Below are positions 30,430-39,192 of a stretch of 64,000 bases of DNA, one piece after another. Below the pieces are notes generated by a model. That model saw nothing but the letters and a program-made list of their open reading frames with translations. It did not search any database and had not been told where the DNA came from. Numbering within the stretch: position 1 is the first letter of the stretch; each line of letters starts with the position of its first letter. The position numbers were made by a program, and so were the translations under genes. Origin of the DNA: Kluyvera georgiana ATCC 51603 (lineage in GTDB: Bacteria; Pseudomonadota; Gammaproteobacteria; Enterobacterales; Enterobacteriaceae); NCBI RefSeq assembly GCF_001654985.1, contig NZ_LXEU01000030.1, positions 103,351 through 167,350 of the forward strand. Reading direction: 5' to 3'.

Positions 30430-31131
30430 CTGAACGCACCGGCACAGCTCTCTTTGCCACTTTATCTTCCCGACGACGAAACCTTTGCGAGTTTCTTCCC
30501 GGGCGATAACCCTTCTTTACTTGCCGCACTGCAAAATGTGCTGCGGCAGGAACATAGCGGATACATCTATATCTGGGCGCGTGAAGGCGCCGGTCGCAGC
30601 CATCTGCTGCACGCGGCTTGTGCCGAACTCTCTCAGCGCGGCGACGCGGTTGGCTACGTTCCGCTGGATAAACGCACCTGGTTTGTACCGGAAGTGCTGG
30701 AAGGAATGGAGCAGCTCTCGCTGGTCTGTATCGATAATATCGAGTGCGTGGCGGGAGACGAACCGTGGGAGATGGCGATCTTCAACCTGTATAACCGCAT
30801 TCTGGAATCCGGCAATACGCGCCTGCTGATCACCGGCGATCGTCCGCCGCGCCAGCTGAATTTGGGCCTGCCGGATCTCGCTTCGCGCCTGGATTGGGGG
30901 CAAATCTACAAGCTGCAGCCGCTCTCGGACGAAGACAAGCTCCAGGCCTTGCAGCTGCGTGCCCGTCTACGTGGTTTTGAAATGCCGGACGATGTCTGCC
31001 GCTTTATGCTCAAGCGCCTGGACAGGGAGATGCGAACGTTATTCCAGACGTTGGATCAGCTCGATCATGCCTCCATCACCGCCCAGCGTAAGCTGACCAT
31101 CCCGTTTGTGAAAGAAATTCTGAAACTGTAG
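30430..31131 (+). CDS. hda: DnaA regulatory inactivator Hda (CTG start)
   Basis: 233 residues if started at CTG 30430 ([17 protein letters not shown]), the start established for E. coli. GAGG at 30420-30423 is correctly spaced for this CTG but lies downstream of the in-frame ATG at 30415. The N-terminal QLSLPLY is the beta-clamp-binding motif. The AAA+ domain has Walker A-like [12 protein letters not shown], Walker B-like VCIDNIE and sensor motifs including [11 protein letters not shown]. With the clamp it stimulates DnaA-ATP hydrolysis (RIDA), preventing over-initiation of replication. Confidence 0.93.
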   Translation: MNAPAQLSLPLYLPDDETFASFFPGDNPSLLAALQNVLRQEHSGYIYIWAREGAGRSHLLHAACAELSQRGDAVGYVPLDKRTWFVPEVLEGMEQLSLVCIDNIECVAGDEPWEMAIFNLYNRILESGNTRLLITGDRPPRQLNLGLPDLASRLDWGQIYKLQPLSDEDKLQALQLRARLRGFEMPDDVCRFMLKRLDREMRTLFQTLDQLDHASITAQRKLTIPFVKEILKL

Positions 31132-31205
31132 GCCTGATAAGCGTAGCGCCATCAGGCAGAAGCGAGCACATTGCCGGATGGCGGCTTCGCCTTATCCGGC
31201 CTACC
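31130..31205. repeat. REP/BIME element
   Basis: Two facing REP-like palindromes (GGCCTGATAAGCG ... GCCATCAGGC and GCCGGATGGCGGC ... TTATCCGGCCTAC) between hda and the convergent aminopeptidase gene. Confidence 0.8.
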
Positions 31206-31220
31206 TGACGGCGATTGCCA

Positions 31221-32678
31221 TCACGCCTCTTTTACCAGATCGTTGAGCAAATGCTGCATCAGTAGCGGAATCGGCCTGCCCGATGCCACGCTTTTACCGC
31301 CTTCACGCCACAGTGCCGTCCCGCTGACGTCAAGATGTGCCCACGGAATATCTGCAGGGCAGAAGTGATGCAGCAGCCAGGCGGCGGAAGCGCTGATCGC
31401 CGCGTTGTTGGTCGGCGTGTTGCACAGATCGGCAATCGCGCTCTCCGTTTGCTTTTTCAACCGCGCATCGAGCGGCAAGGACCACACTTCATCACCGCTC
31501 TGTTCACCGGCCAGGGTTAACGCTGAACGCAGTGCCTTATCCTGGGTCATCAGCCCGCTCAGCTCATAGCCCAGCGCTTTGACTACTGCGCCGGTGAGGG
31601 TGGCTAAGTCGATGATATAGCGCGTTTGTGCATGGTGCTGGCTGGCCCAGGCGATGGCGTCAGAGAGCACCAGACGGCCTTCGGCATCGGTGTTGTTGAT
31701 CTCCACCGTCATGCCGTTGCAGGCGCGCGCCACGCTACCCGGCTGCATGGCGTCCGGACCGATCGCGTTTTCCGCCAGCGCCAGCACGCCCATCACCCGC
31801 ACCGGTAACGCCAGCTCGGCGATGCTTAGCATCAAGCCCAGGACGTTGGCTGCGCCGCACATATCGTATTTCATCGTATACATGCCCGCGCCGTCTTTCA
31901 GCCACAGACCGCCGGTATCGAAGGTGATGCCTTTGCCAACATAGCTGCGTACCGCGCCATGACTCGCTCCCTCATAGTGAATCGCCAGCAGACGCGGCGG
32001 ACGGCTGGCTCCTTTACCCACCGCGTGCAGCAGACCCAGACCCTGCTCGACAATCGCTTGTTCATCCAAAACCTCACAGCGCAGGGCAGGGAAGGCCGCA
32101 CACAGGCGCTGAGCTTCTTCCACCACAAACTGCGGTGTGCATTGCTCGGAGGGAATATCCGCCAGGCGACGGGCGGCAACCATCCCGTTGGCGATAGCCT
32201 GCTGTTGCTTAAACAGGGGCTCAAGGCGTGCCAGTTCTCTATCCGGGCAGTAGGCATGAATATGGGTCAGACGCGTATCGTTTTGAGTCGTGGTTTTCAG
32301 CCCGAGATCCGTCAGGCGGTGCTGCTGGTTAAACAGGAAGCGTAGAGTTTTCGCCAGTACCGTGTCGTGAATGTGCGTACAATCCAGCAGTACCTCGCGG
32401 CACGCTGGTGAAGCAAACAGCGGGCGCAGAAAAGCCAGCAGTGAGTCGGTCAGATTGTCCTGCCAGGCGCTTTGCGGCACCAGCGTAATACGGGTGAATG
32501 GTCCGCAGCCGAAGCAGGTATCCGCCAGTTTTCCCTGAGCGGCGCGCGCCGTCATCTCGGCAATCAGCGGGTTATTGCGTAGCGCATCCTGCTGGAGCAA
32601 GGGGCTATCGGGTCTGGTGATAAGATGACACTGTTCCTGTTCGCTGGGCAGCGCCGTGACTAAGCGGTAGTGAATCAT
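31221..32678 (-). CDS. M17 leucyl aminopeptidase family protein
   Basis: 485 residues. The C-terminal catalytic domain has all M17 metal and catalytic signatures: VGKGITFDTGGLWLKDG (two metal ligands and the catalytic Lys), MYTMKYDMCGAANVLG and NNTDAEGRLVLSDA (Asp, Glu, Arg). The N-terminal 170 residues are more divergent and do not match PepA or PepB closely. No signal peptide, so a cytoplasmic, probably hexameric enzyme removing N-terminal amino acids. Last gene of a compact operon: it begins 3 bases after the stop of the glycosylasparaginase-like gene. The context suggests trimming of imported peptides or glycopeptides. Confidence 0.85.
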   Translation of the reverse strand: MIHYRLVTALPSEQEQCHLITRPDSPLLQQDALRNNPLIAEMTARAAQGKLADTCFGCGPFTRITLVPQSAWQDNLTDSLLAFLRPLFASPACREVLLDCTHIHDTVLAKTLRFLFNQQHRLTDLGLKTTTQNDTRLTHIHAYCPDRELARLEPLFKQQQAIANGMVAARRLADIPSEQCTPQFVVEEAQRLCAAFPALRCEVLDEQAIVEQGLGLLHAVGKGASRPPRLLAIHYEGASHGAVRSYVGKGITFDTGGLWLKDGAGMYTMKYDMCGAANVLGLMLSIAELALPVRVMGVLALAENAIGPDAMQPGSVARACNGMTVEINNTDAEGRLVLSDAIAWASQHHAQTRYIIDLATLTGAVVKALGYELSGLMTQDKALRSALTLAGEQSGDEVWSLPLDARLKKQTESAIADLCNTPTNNAAISASAAWLLHHFCPADIPWAHLDVSGTALWREGGKSVASGRPIPLLMQHLLNDLVKEA

Positions 32679-32681
32679 CGT

Positions 32682-33635
32682 TTACTCCTCAATGGGCGCG
32701 CGAATGCGATCGGCATAGGCCTGCATCCAGGCGTCGTCCACCGGCTGATAATGGGTTTTCTCTTTGACGCGCTCGGCGCGGAACACCGTGAGCGGCTGGG
32801 TGGCGGTTGCGACCACGAAAGAGAAGGTTTTGATGTTGGTCGCGGCGCCGAACTCGCCTTTGCGGTTCATACAGACCACGGAGAGATCGCCCGCGCGGCC
32901 AAAGCGCGACATCAGCTTATCTTCCAGTTCGTAAACCACGGAATCAGCCGCCTGCTGCGGCGTCATTCCCTGTTCCATACGGCGGACGATTTCATAGCTG
33001 GTGCAGCCTTTCATGAGATCTTCGCCCACGCCGGTGGCGGTAGCCGCACCGATTTGGCTGTCGCAGTAGAAGCCAGAGCCGATAATCGGCGAGTCGCCAA
33101 TCCGCCCGCATTTTTTCATAAACAGGCCGCTGGTCGAGGTGGCGACGCTCATTGATCCTTTTTTATCGAGAGCAATCACGCCGACGGTGTCGTGGCCATC
33201 GTAGGGGCTTAACCCTTTATCCAGCGTTTCGCGACAGCGCTTGCGGTAGTGCTGCATCGCGCGCTCGGTGAGCATCTTTTTCTCGGCGAAACCCTGGCTC
33301 AGCGCCCATTCGCGTGCGCCCTGGCCGACCAGCAGCGAGTTATAGCGTTGGCGGCCCAGCGCCTGCGCCACTTTTACCGGGTTGGCGATATCGACCAGAT
33401 TGCCCACCGCGCCAAAGGCCAGGGTGTCGCCGTCCATCCATGCCGCGTCCAGCTCAACCTCGCCGTTCTCGGTCGGCAGGCCGCCATAGCCCACCGATTT
33501 ATAGAACGGAAAATCCTCCACCGCGACCACGGCATCCACGACGGACGTTGCTGCTGCGCTGCCAGCCGCCAGCGCAGAAGCTGACTCGCCTACGCCTTCC
33601 AGCGCCATGCGCCAGGTTGCAATAATTCCCCACAT
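32682..33635 (-). CDS. Glycosylasparaginase-type Ntn hydrolase
   Basis: 317 residues of the N-terminal-nucleophile T2 family. The autoprocessing site is GHDTVGVIALD with Thr150 as the new N-terminal nucleophile. HDT is the signature of N4-(beta-N-acetylglucosaminyl)-L-asparaginases, whereas isoaspartyl peptidases have GTVG. Other family motifs are KSVGYGGLPTENGEVELDA (about residues 46-64) and KKCGRIGDSPIIGSGFYC (about 174-191). Known members split GlcNAc-Asn to GlcNAc (via glucosaminylamine) and aspartate. No signal peptide, so the substrate must be imported. It lies between a PTS IIC gene (6-base gap) and an aminopeptidase (3-base gap). Confidence 0.82.
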   Translation of the reverse strand: MWGIIATWRMALEGVGESASALAAGSAAATSVVDAVVAVEDFPFYKSVGYGGLPTENGEVELDAAWMDGDTLAFGAVGNLVDIANPVKVAQALGRQRYNSLLVGQGAREWALSQGFAEKKMLTERAMQHYRKRCRETLDKGLSPYDGHDTVGVIALDKKGSMSVATSTSGLFMKKCGRIGDSPIIGSGFYCDSQIGAATATGVGEDLMKGCTSYEIVRRMEQGMTPQQAADSVVYELEDKLMSRFGRAGDLSVVCMNRKGEFGAATNIKTFSFVVATATQPLTVFRAERVKEKTHYQPVDDAWMQAYADRIRAPIEE

Positions 33636-33641
33636 CCTTTG

Positions 33642-34958
33642 CTACTCCTGTTTTGCTAGCGTGCCGGATTCCTCAACGGCACTGATTTCCGCATTGCGGT
33701 ACTGCTTGTCGACGATGCGCATAAACGGCAGGTACAGCATCGCGCCAATCAGCAGGTTAAGAATTTGCATTACGCTGCCGGAAATATGCCCGGTGACGAT
33801 AAATCCGCTGATGACCGGCGGCAGCGTCCACGGGATAAATACCCCGGTAGTGACCGCAACCGCACCGATTTTCATCGCCAGATACTGAACGGTCACCAGC
33901 ACCAGCGGTACCAGGTTGAACGGAATCAGCATGATCGGGTTCATGATCACCGGCAGACCAAACAGCACCGGTTCGTTGATATTAAAGATGGAAGCCCCCG
34001 CGCCCAGACGCGCCACTTCGCGCATGTTTTTACTTCGGGCGAAAATTAGCATCGCGATGACCAGCGACAGCGTGGCCCCTGCGCCCCCCATCCAGATCAT
34101 GTCGAAGAACTGTTCGGTAATAATGTGCGGCGGCGTGACGCCCGCCTGAATGGCGGCGATGTTGTCGGTCTGGTTTTCCATCCACAGCGGACGGATGATG
34201 CCGTTGACCATGGAGCCGGAGTTGATCCCCACCGACCACAGAATCGTGATGCTGAATACCGTCATCAGCGCGCCAAAGTAGGAGGTGCCGAAATGACGAA
34301 CCGGGGTGGCGACGACGTCGTAAATAAATTGGTGAATGGTGTTGTAGTGGGTGTTTTCAAAGCCGATGCGGATAGCCAGCACCAGAATCATCACCACCAG
34401 CGCGGGGATCAGCGCGGCAAATGATTCCTGCACCGCGGGCGGTACCCCTTCGGGCATTTTGATCACCAGCTTTTTGCGCTTCAGCCAGCAGAACAGCTCG
34501 GTCCATAGCAGCGAGCCAATCATGGCGACGAACAGCCCTTTGGTGCCAATCCACTCTACCGGCATGACGGTAATACCGCCGTTCTCGGCGACCTTAATAA
34601 ACGGTGTCAGGATCAGGAAGCACACCAGCGCGAGGATGCCGCTGGAGATTTTGTCGTCGCCGTAGTGCTCCGCCAGACGGTAGGCAACGAGGAAGCTAAT
34701 AAACAGCGACATGGTAGAGAAGACCGCGTTAAACGGAATCTCGATAATGGCGCTCCAGCTGGCGCCAAAAGTGCTGGACATAAACTGCTGATAGCTCTGA
34801 TTCGGGAACGACGAGATAACCAGCAGGATGGAGCCGACGATAATAAACGGCATAAAGGAAACATATGCGCCGCGGATGGCGCCGAGATGACGTTGCTGTG
34901 CGGTTTTCGCCGCAATCGGCATCAATTTATCTTCTAAAAATCCCAGAACATTGTTCAT
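33642..34958 (-). CDS. PTS system IIC permease, lactose/cellobiose family
   Basis: 438 residues with about 10 membrane segments. It carries typical EIIC-Lac features: GAIRGAYVSFMPFIIVGSIL near the N-terminus, MIWMGGAGATLSLVIAML, and the substrate loop ASIFNINEPVLFGLPVIMNP (about residues 325-344). Family members move beta-linked disaccharides (cellobiose, chitobiose, lichenan oligomers). No IIA or IIB partner is encoded nearby, so it would borrow them or act without them. First gene of the operon with the glycosylasparaginase-like and aminopeptidase genes, 166 bases from a divergent regulator. Confidence 0.88.
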   Translation of the reverse strand: MNNVLGFLEDKLMPIAAKTAQQRHLGAIRGAYVSFMPFIIVGSILLVISSFPNQSYQQFMSSTFGASWSAIIEIPFNAVFSTMSLFISFLVAYRLAEHYGDDKISSGILALVCFLILTPFIKVAENGGITVMPVEWIGTKGLFVAMIGSLLWTELFCWLKRKKLVIKMPEGVPPAVQESFAALIPALVVMILVLAIRIGFENTHYNTIHQFIYDVVATPVRHFGTSYFGALMTVFSITILWSVGINSGSMVNGIIRPLWMENQTDNIAAIQAGVTPPHIITEQFFDMIWMGGAGATLSLVIAMLIFARSKNMREVARLGAGASIFNINEPVLFGLPVIMNPIMLIPFNLVPLVLVTVQYLAMKIGAVAVTTGVFIPWTLPPVISGFIVTGHISGSVMQILNLLIGAMLYLPFMRIVDKQYRNAEISAVEESGTLAKQE

Positions 34959-35124
34959 TGTGAACTCCGTATAAGATTAACGGACATTGTGTGTGTTATG
35001 TAATAGAAAACGACGAGGGGATTATCGGAGAAAGGTGGGGGCGGAAAGGTGAATCGGGTCACAATGCATCGACTTAATCTATATAAATCTCATATGATTA
35101 GTTACTTATTTTTTAAGGAATAGC
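34959..35124. promoter_or_regulatory. Divergent promoter region, IIC operon and regulator
   Basis: 166 bases between two divergent starts. The half next to the regulator is AT-rich (ATCTATATAAATCTCATATGATTAG, about 35079-35102), with TTAAGGAATAGC as ribosome-binding site before 35125. No operator can be named, but this is where the divergent regulator would be expected to bind. Confidence 0.45.
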
Positions 35125-35982
35125 ATGGAAATTAAGCTGCACGCTAACGCGACGACGACGCCTCGTATCCGCAAATATCTCCAGGAATCGCATAAAAGTG
35201 ACCGTGAACTGGCAGTTGAATTGGGTATTTCGGTGACGACGGTTCGCCGCTGGCGTAATCGCGAGCAGACGGCAGATCGAAGTACGGTGCCAAAGGTGGT
35301 ACACAAAGCGATGAGACAAGAGCAGATTGTATTGATTAACGCTCTGCGTGAAATTCTGAGCGCGCCGTTGGACGATCTGCTGTTTATCGTGGTGGAAGGT
35401 TTAGGTATTCCGCTATCACGGGCAACGCTCAGCCGTTATCTGGCGCCGTCTTATCCGAAAACGGCTGGACAGATGCTGCAAGGTAAGAAAGCGCTCAAGG
35501 CGGGCATTCGGCCGCAGACGCTGACCCTGCACTACCGCTCGCTGTCGCTGCATATGGATGATGATGGCGATCATCACCTGCTGTGGGCGCAGGAGCCGGT
35601 AAGCGGTTGGTGCGCGGCGCGGATCTACTCGGGGATGTCGTCACCGCTGGTGATTCACTGGCTGGATGAGGCGCTGGCGCAGTTCCCGGGTGATATCCAA
35701 TCTGTTGAGATTAAAAGCGACGAGTGGCTGAATGATGGGTATATCGCCACGCTGCACCAGCATCTGGCTGAGCGAGGAATAAACGCCAGCGTAATGCATT
35801 CGGGCGAAAAACGGCAGGCGGTCACGGTGACCTCACCGCTGGCAGAGATCATTCCGGCGGCCAGCATCTACACGCCGGACGAGCTGGCGTGCAGACTTTG
35901 TGTGTTATTCAACGGCGGGAAACAGCAGAAAAAGCTGGGAAATATGACGCCGCAGGCCTTTCTGGAAGCGCTGCGGCCTTAA
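35125..35982 (+). CDS. HTH protein resembling a domesticated DDE transposase
   Basis: 285 residues. The N-terminal helix-turn-helix RELAVELGISVTTVRRWRNR (about residues 30-49) and a second one, LGIPLSRATLSRYLAP (about 92-107), are arranged as in IS481/IS3-type transposases. The C-terminal half resembles a retroviral-integrase (RNase H) fold: LSLHMDDDGDHHLLWAQEP, VSGWCAARIYSG, VEIKSDEWLNDGYIATLHQHL. The third acidic catalytic residue is not evident after the Lys/Arg-rich SGEKRQAV segment, and no terminal inverted repeats were seen. It is divergent from the PTS IIC operon. I infer a DNA-binding regulator evolved from a transposase; an ordinary uncharacterised regulator is possible. Confidence 0.6.
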   Translation: MEIKLHANATTTPRIRKYLQESHKSDRELAVELGISVTTVRRWRNREQTADRSTVPKVVHKAMRQEQIVLINALREILSAPLDDLLFIVVEGLGIPLSRATLSRYLAPSYPKTAGQMLQGKKALKAGIRPQTLTLHYRSLSLHMDDDGDHHLLWAQEPVSGWCAARIYSGMSSPLVIHWLDEALAQFPGDIQSVEIKSDEWLNDGYIATLHQHLAERGINASVMHSGEKRQAVTVTSPLAEIIPAASIYTPDELACRLCVLFNGGKQQKKLGNMTPQAFLEALRP

Positions 35983-35988
35983 GGCGAA

Positions 35989-36348
35989 TTAGCCCACAAT
36001 CTCCAGCACCTGTTCTGGCGGGCGGCCAATGCGCGCCTGGCCGTTTTTGACCACGATAGGGCGCTCAATCAGCTTCGGGTTCTCGACCATCGCCCGGATA
36101 AGCTGCTCTTCGCTGAGTTGGCTATCGGCGAGGTTCAGCGATTTGTAGAGATCTTCTTTCTGCCGCATCAGCTCGCGGGCGCTGCTGAGGCCAAGCATCT
36201 TAATCAGCTTAGCCAGGGTCGCGGCGTCTGGCGGCGTGTCGAGGTAGAGCACCACGTTGGGGTCAATGCCGTTATCTTTCAGCAGGCTCAAGGTCTCGCG
36301 GCTCTTTGAGCAGCGCGGGTTGTGGTAAATCGTGACCGAATCCGTCAT
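35989..36348 (-). CDS. yfgD: ArsC-family thioredoxin-fold protein YfgD
   Basis: 119 residues with the ArsC catalytic loop YHNPRCSKSRETLSLL (Cys13) and a C-terminal ERPIVVKNGQARIGRPPEQ strand-helix unit. It is orthologous to E. coli YfgD and sits 11 bases downstream of bepA as in E. coli. The family reduces arsenate with glutaredoxin, but no ars genes are near and the real substrate of YfgD is unknown. Cytoplasmic. Confidence 0.92.
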   Translation of the reverse strand: MTDSVTIYHNPRCSKSRETLSLLKDNGIDPNVVLYLDTPPDAATLAKLIKMLGLSSARELMRQKEDLYKSLNLADSQLSEEQLIRAMVENPKLIERPIVVKNGQARIGRPPEQVLEIVG

Positions 36349-36359
36349 CGTCTCTCCTG

Positions 36360-37823
36360 TTACATTTTCTGATAAGGGCGGAAGCGTTCCTGCAGCTCTC
36401 GCAGCTGGTCGATGCGCGCATCGTAGCGCGCCTGCTGCAGGCTGCGTAATTTCACCTGCGCGCTGGCGGCGCTCAGCAGGGAAATTGCCTGGTCGAGTCT
36501 GCCGACCAGCGCCATATTTTCGGCCCGTGCGGCCAGCTCCTGGTCGCGGTTGCCCAGCTTCGCTTCCGCCTGGGCCAGCAGATCCCAGCCGTTGGTGTCA
36601 TCTTTGTTATTAAAGGTATAGCGGTTAAGAATGGTGGCCGCTTCGCCAGCTTGCCCGCCCTCTAACAGGGCGTTAGCCAGGTTAAGCTGGAGGACCGGGT
36701 TAGTGCGCAGTTCGCGGGCATTTTTCAGCCGGCTAATTGCCTCGTTGGTTTTGTTCTGGCCCAGGTCGATGTCGGTGGCGAGATCGAGGAACCAGGCGTT
36801 TTGGCCGTCGGCGCTGAGCAGCGGCTGGAGCAGCTTGCTGGCTTCGGCGTAGTTTTTGGCTTCCATGGCCAGCAGCGCGCGGCCGTACTGGGCGGCGTGC
36901 TGTTCGCGCACGTTGCCTTTCGACCAGCTGTCGAGCAGGTCGCTGCCGAGCTGGTTTTGCCCGTTGTTGTACATGCCAAGCGTACGCGCTTTAGCAAAGT
37001 AGAAGTCGGCGGAAGACTGCACCACCACCGGACGCATCTGGTTGGCGCGGTTACGCGCATCGGACAGACGGCTCTCGGGTAAGGGGTGGGTTAACAGCAT
37101 TTCCGGCGGACGTGAGGAGTAGCGTGACTGATCGAGCAGCTTCTCCATAAATGCAGGCATGGCCTGCGGGTCAAAGCCGGCGCGCTGAAGTACCTGAATC
37201 CCGATGCGGTCAGCCTCTTCTTCGTTCTGGCGGGTAAAGCTGATCATGCCCTGTTGGGTACCGGCTAAGGTACCGCTCAGCGCCGCCATCCCGGCCTGCG
37301 GGCTGGCCATCGCCAGCAGAATGGAACCGAGCGCGCCGACCCAGGTCAGCGGAGCATTGCGCTTTTGATCTTCCATTGCGCGCGCCAGGTGGCGTTGCGT
37401 GACGTGGGAAATTTCGTGCGCCATCACCGATGCCAGCTGGCTTTCGGTATCTGAGTAGCGGAACAGCGCCGAGTGCAGTACCACGTTGCCGCCGAAGAAG
37501 GCGAAGGCGTTAATATCGTCGTTATTGATCAGATAAAAATGGAACGGGGTGCGCACGGAAAACGCGTGTGAGACCAGCCGCATACCGAGCGAGTTGATGT
37601 ACTGCACCAACAGCGGGTCGTTGATCAGCGGCGCGCTTCCGCGCAGTTGTCGAACATAGTAATCCCCCATCTGCATCTCCTGCCCAATGGAGAGCGTGCT
37701 TCCTGCGGATGTCCCCATATCCGGCAGATTATCCGTTGCGTCCGCAAACGCAGGAGCAATCTGTCCGAAAGCGAGTGTCGCAATAAGGGATGCCAACAGC
37801 GTTTTTTTCAACTGCCTGAACAT
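36360..37823 (-). CDS. bepA: Periplasmic metalloprotease/chaperone BepA
   Basis: 487 residues. A signal peptide ([27 protein letters not shown]) is followed by an M48 zinc peptidase domain with HEISH in [14 protein letters not shown] (about residues 136-149) and downstream [11 protein letters not shown] providing the third ligand. The C-terminal half is made of TPR repeats that dock on the BAM complex. BepA degrades misfolded LptD and BamA and assists LptD maturation. A well-formed sigma-E promoter lies upstream, matching its place in the E. coli envelope-stress regulon. Forms an operon with yfgD. Confidence 0.97.
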   Translation of the reverse strand: MFRQLKKTLLASLIATLAFGQIAPAFADATDNLPDMGTSAGSTLSIGQEMQMGDYYVRQLRGSAPLINDPLLVQYINSLGMRLVSHAFSVRTPFHFYLINNDDINAFAFFGGNVVLHSALFRYSDTESQLASVMAHEISHVTQRHLARAMEDQKRNAPLTWVGALGSILLAMASPQAGMAALSGTLAGTQQGMISFTRQNEEEADRIGIQVLQRAGFDPQAMPAFMEKLLDQSRYSSRPPEMLLTHPLPESRLSDARNRANQMRPVVVQSSADFYFAKARTLGMYNNGQNQLGSDLLDSWSKGNVREQHAAQYGRALLAMEAKNYAEASKLLQPLLSADGQNAWFLDLATDIDLGQNKTNEAISRLKNARELRTNPVLQLNLANALLEGGQAGEAATILNRYTFNNKDDTNGWDLLAQAEAKLGNRDQELAARAENMALVGRLDQAISLLSAASAQVKLRSLQQARYDARIDQLRELQERFRPYQKM

Positions 37824-37854
37824 AACCTCTGTCCTGTAATGTGGGATGTGCCTG

Positions 37855-37883
37855 TTTTGACCAACAGCATAATGTTACGTTCC
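37855..37883 (-). promoter_or_regulatory. Sigma-E promoter of bepA
   Basis: On the minus strand GGAACGT (37883-37877), a 16-base spacer, then TCAAAA (37860-37855): close to the sigma-E consensus GGAACTT-N16-TCAAA. It lies 31 bases upstream of the bepA start. Confidence 0.75.
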
Positions 37884-38040
37884 ATTATGGGTTGCTTTTG
37901 CAGTGTATCTATCTGCTAACGGGTTGAAAACGATAATCACGAGATTGCGGGTTAAAAATAAAAAGCGAAGTCTTTTTTGTGACACTTAGATACAATTCGT
38001 GTTCTGTATGAAAGCGATAGGCAATTCAGGGAATCGATTT

Positions 38041-39114
38041 ATGCTCGAGATGTTAATGCAATGGTATCGCCGCCGATTCAGCGACCCGGAGGCCATCGCG
38101 CTGCTGGTCATTCTGGTGGCCGGTTTTTGCATCCTGTTTTTCTTCAGCGGCCTGCTGGCGCCGTTGCTGGTCGCGCTGGTGCTGGCCTACCTGCTGGAAT
38201 GGCCCACCGTCCGCCTGGAGCGTATGGGGTGGTCGCGTACCTGGGCTACCAGCGTGGTGCTGGTGCTGTTTGTTGGCATACTGCTGCTGATGTCGTTTGT
38301 GGTGATGCCAATTGCCTGGCAGCAGGGAATTAACCTGATTCACGATATGCCGGGCATGCTCAATAAACTCTCCGACTATGCCGCCACGCTGCCGCGACGC
38401 TATCCGGCGCTGATGGATGCGGGGATTATCGACGCCATGGCGGAAAACATGCGTACCCGCATGTTGACGATGGGCGACTCGGTAGTGAAGTACTCGGTGG
38501 CATCGCTGGTAGGACTGCTAACTCTGGCGGTCTATCTGGTGCTGGTACCGCTGATGGTCTTCTTCCTGGTGAAGGATAAAGAGCAGATGCTCAACGCCGT
38601 ACGCCGCGTGCTGCCGCGTAACCGCGGGCTAGCGGGGCAGGTGTGGAAAGAGATGAACCAGCAGATCACCAACTACATTCGCGGCAAGGTGCTGGAGATG
38701 ATCGTGGTGGGGATCGCCACCTGGCTCGGCTTCCTGATGTTTGGCCTCAACTATTCGCTGCTGCTGGCGGTGCTGGTGGGGCTGTCGGTACTGATTCCCT
38801 ACATTGGTGCCTTCGTAGTGACCATCCCGGTGGTCTGCGTGGCGCTGTTCCAGTTTGGCCTGGGGACCGAGTTCTGGAGCCTGTTTGCGGTCTACCTGAT
38901 TATTCAGGGGCTGGATGGCAATCTGCTGGTGCCGGTGCTGTTCTCCGAGGCTGTAAACCTGCATCCGCTGGTGATCATTCTCTCGGTGGTGATTTTCGGC
39001 GGCCTGTGGGGGTTCTGGGGCGTGTTCTTCGCCATTCCGCTGGCAACGTTGATTAAAGCGGTCGTACACGCCTGGCCGGATGGGCTGGTGGTAGAAGAGG
39101 ATTCGTCAGACTAA
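38041..39114 (+). CDS. perM: AI-2E-type transporter PerM
   Basis: Start at ATG 38041 (MLEMLMQWYRRRFSDPEAIA), matching E. coli YfgO; 357 residues. Seven to eight membrane segments of the AI-2 exporter superfamily, with conserved LVPLMVFFLVKDKEQMLNAV and IPYIGAFVVTIPVV. Inner-membrane permease of unsettled substrate. It is divergent from bepA and convergent with bcp; the hyf genes found next to bcp in E. coli are absent. Confidence 0.93.
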   Translation: MLEMLMQWYRRRFSDPEAIALLVILVAGFCILFFFSGLLAPLLVALVLAYLLEWPTVRLERMGWSRTWATSVVLVLFVGILLLMSFVVMPIAWQQGINLIHDMPGMLNKLSDYAATLPRRYPALMDAGIIDAMAENMRTRMLTMGDSVVKYSVASLVGLLTLAVYLVLVPLMVFFLVKDKEQMLNAVRRVLPRNRGLAGQVWKEMNQQITNYIRGKVLEMIVVGIATWLGFLMFGLNYSLLLAVLVGLSVLIPYIGAFVVTIPVVCVALFQFGLGTEFWSLFAVYLIIQGLDGNLLVPVLFSEAVNLHPLVIILSVVIFGGLWGFWGVFFAIPLATLIKAVVHAWPDGLVVEEDSSD

Positions 39115-39129
39115 CGTGTGGCCGTGCGC

Positions 39130-39180
39130 CAAGCCTGAGAAAACGCCAATGCTTCCCGGCCTCGCTGCGCTTGGCCGGGT
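39130..39180. repeat. REP-like element between perM and bcp
   Basis: CCCGGCCTCGCTGCGCTTGGCCGGGT forms a stem with a short loop between the convergent perM and bcp genes; likely also a transcription end for both. Confidence 0.6.
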
Positions 39181-39192
39181 TGCTGATTTGTC

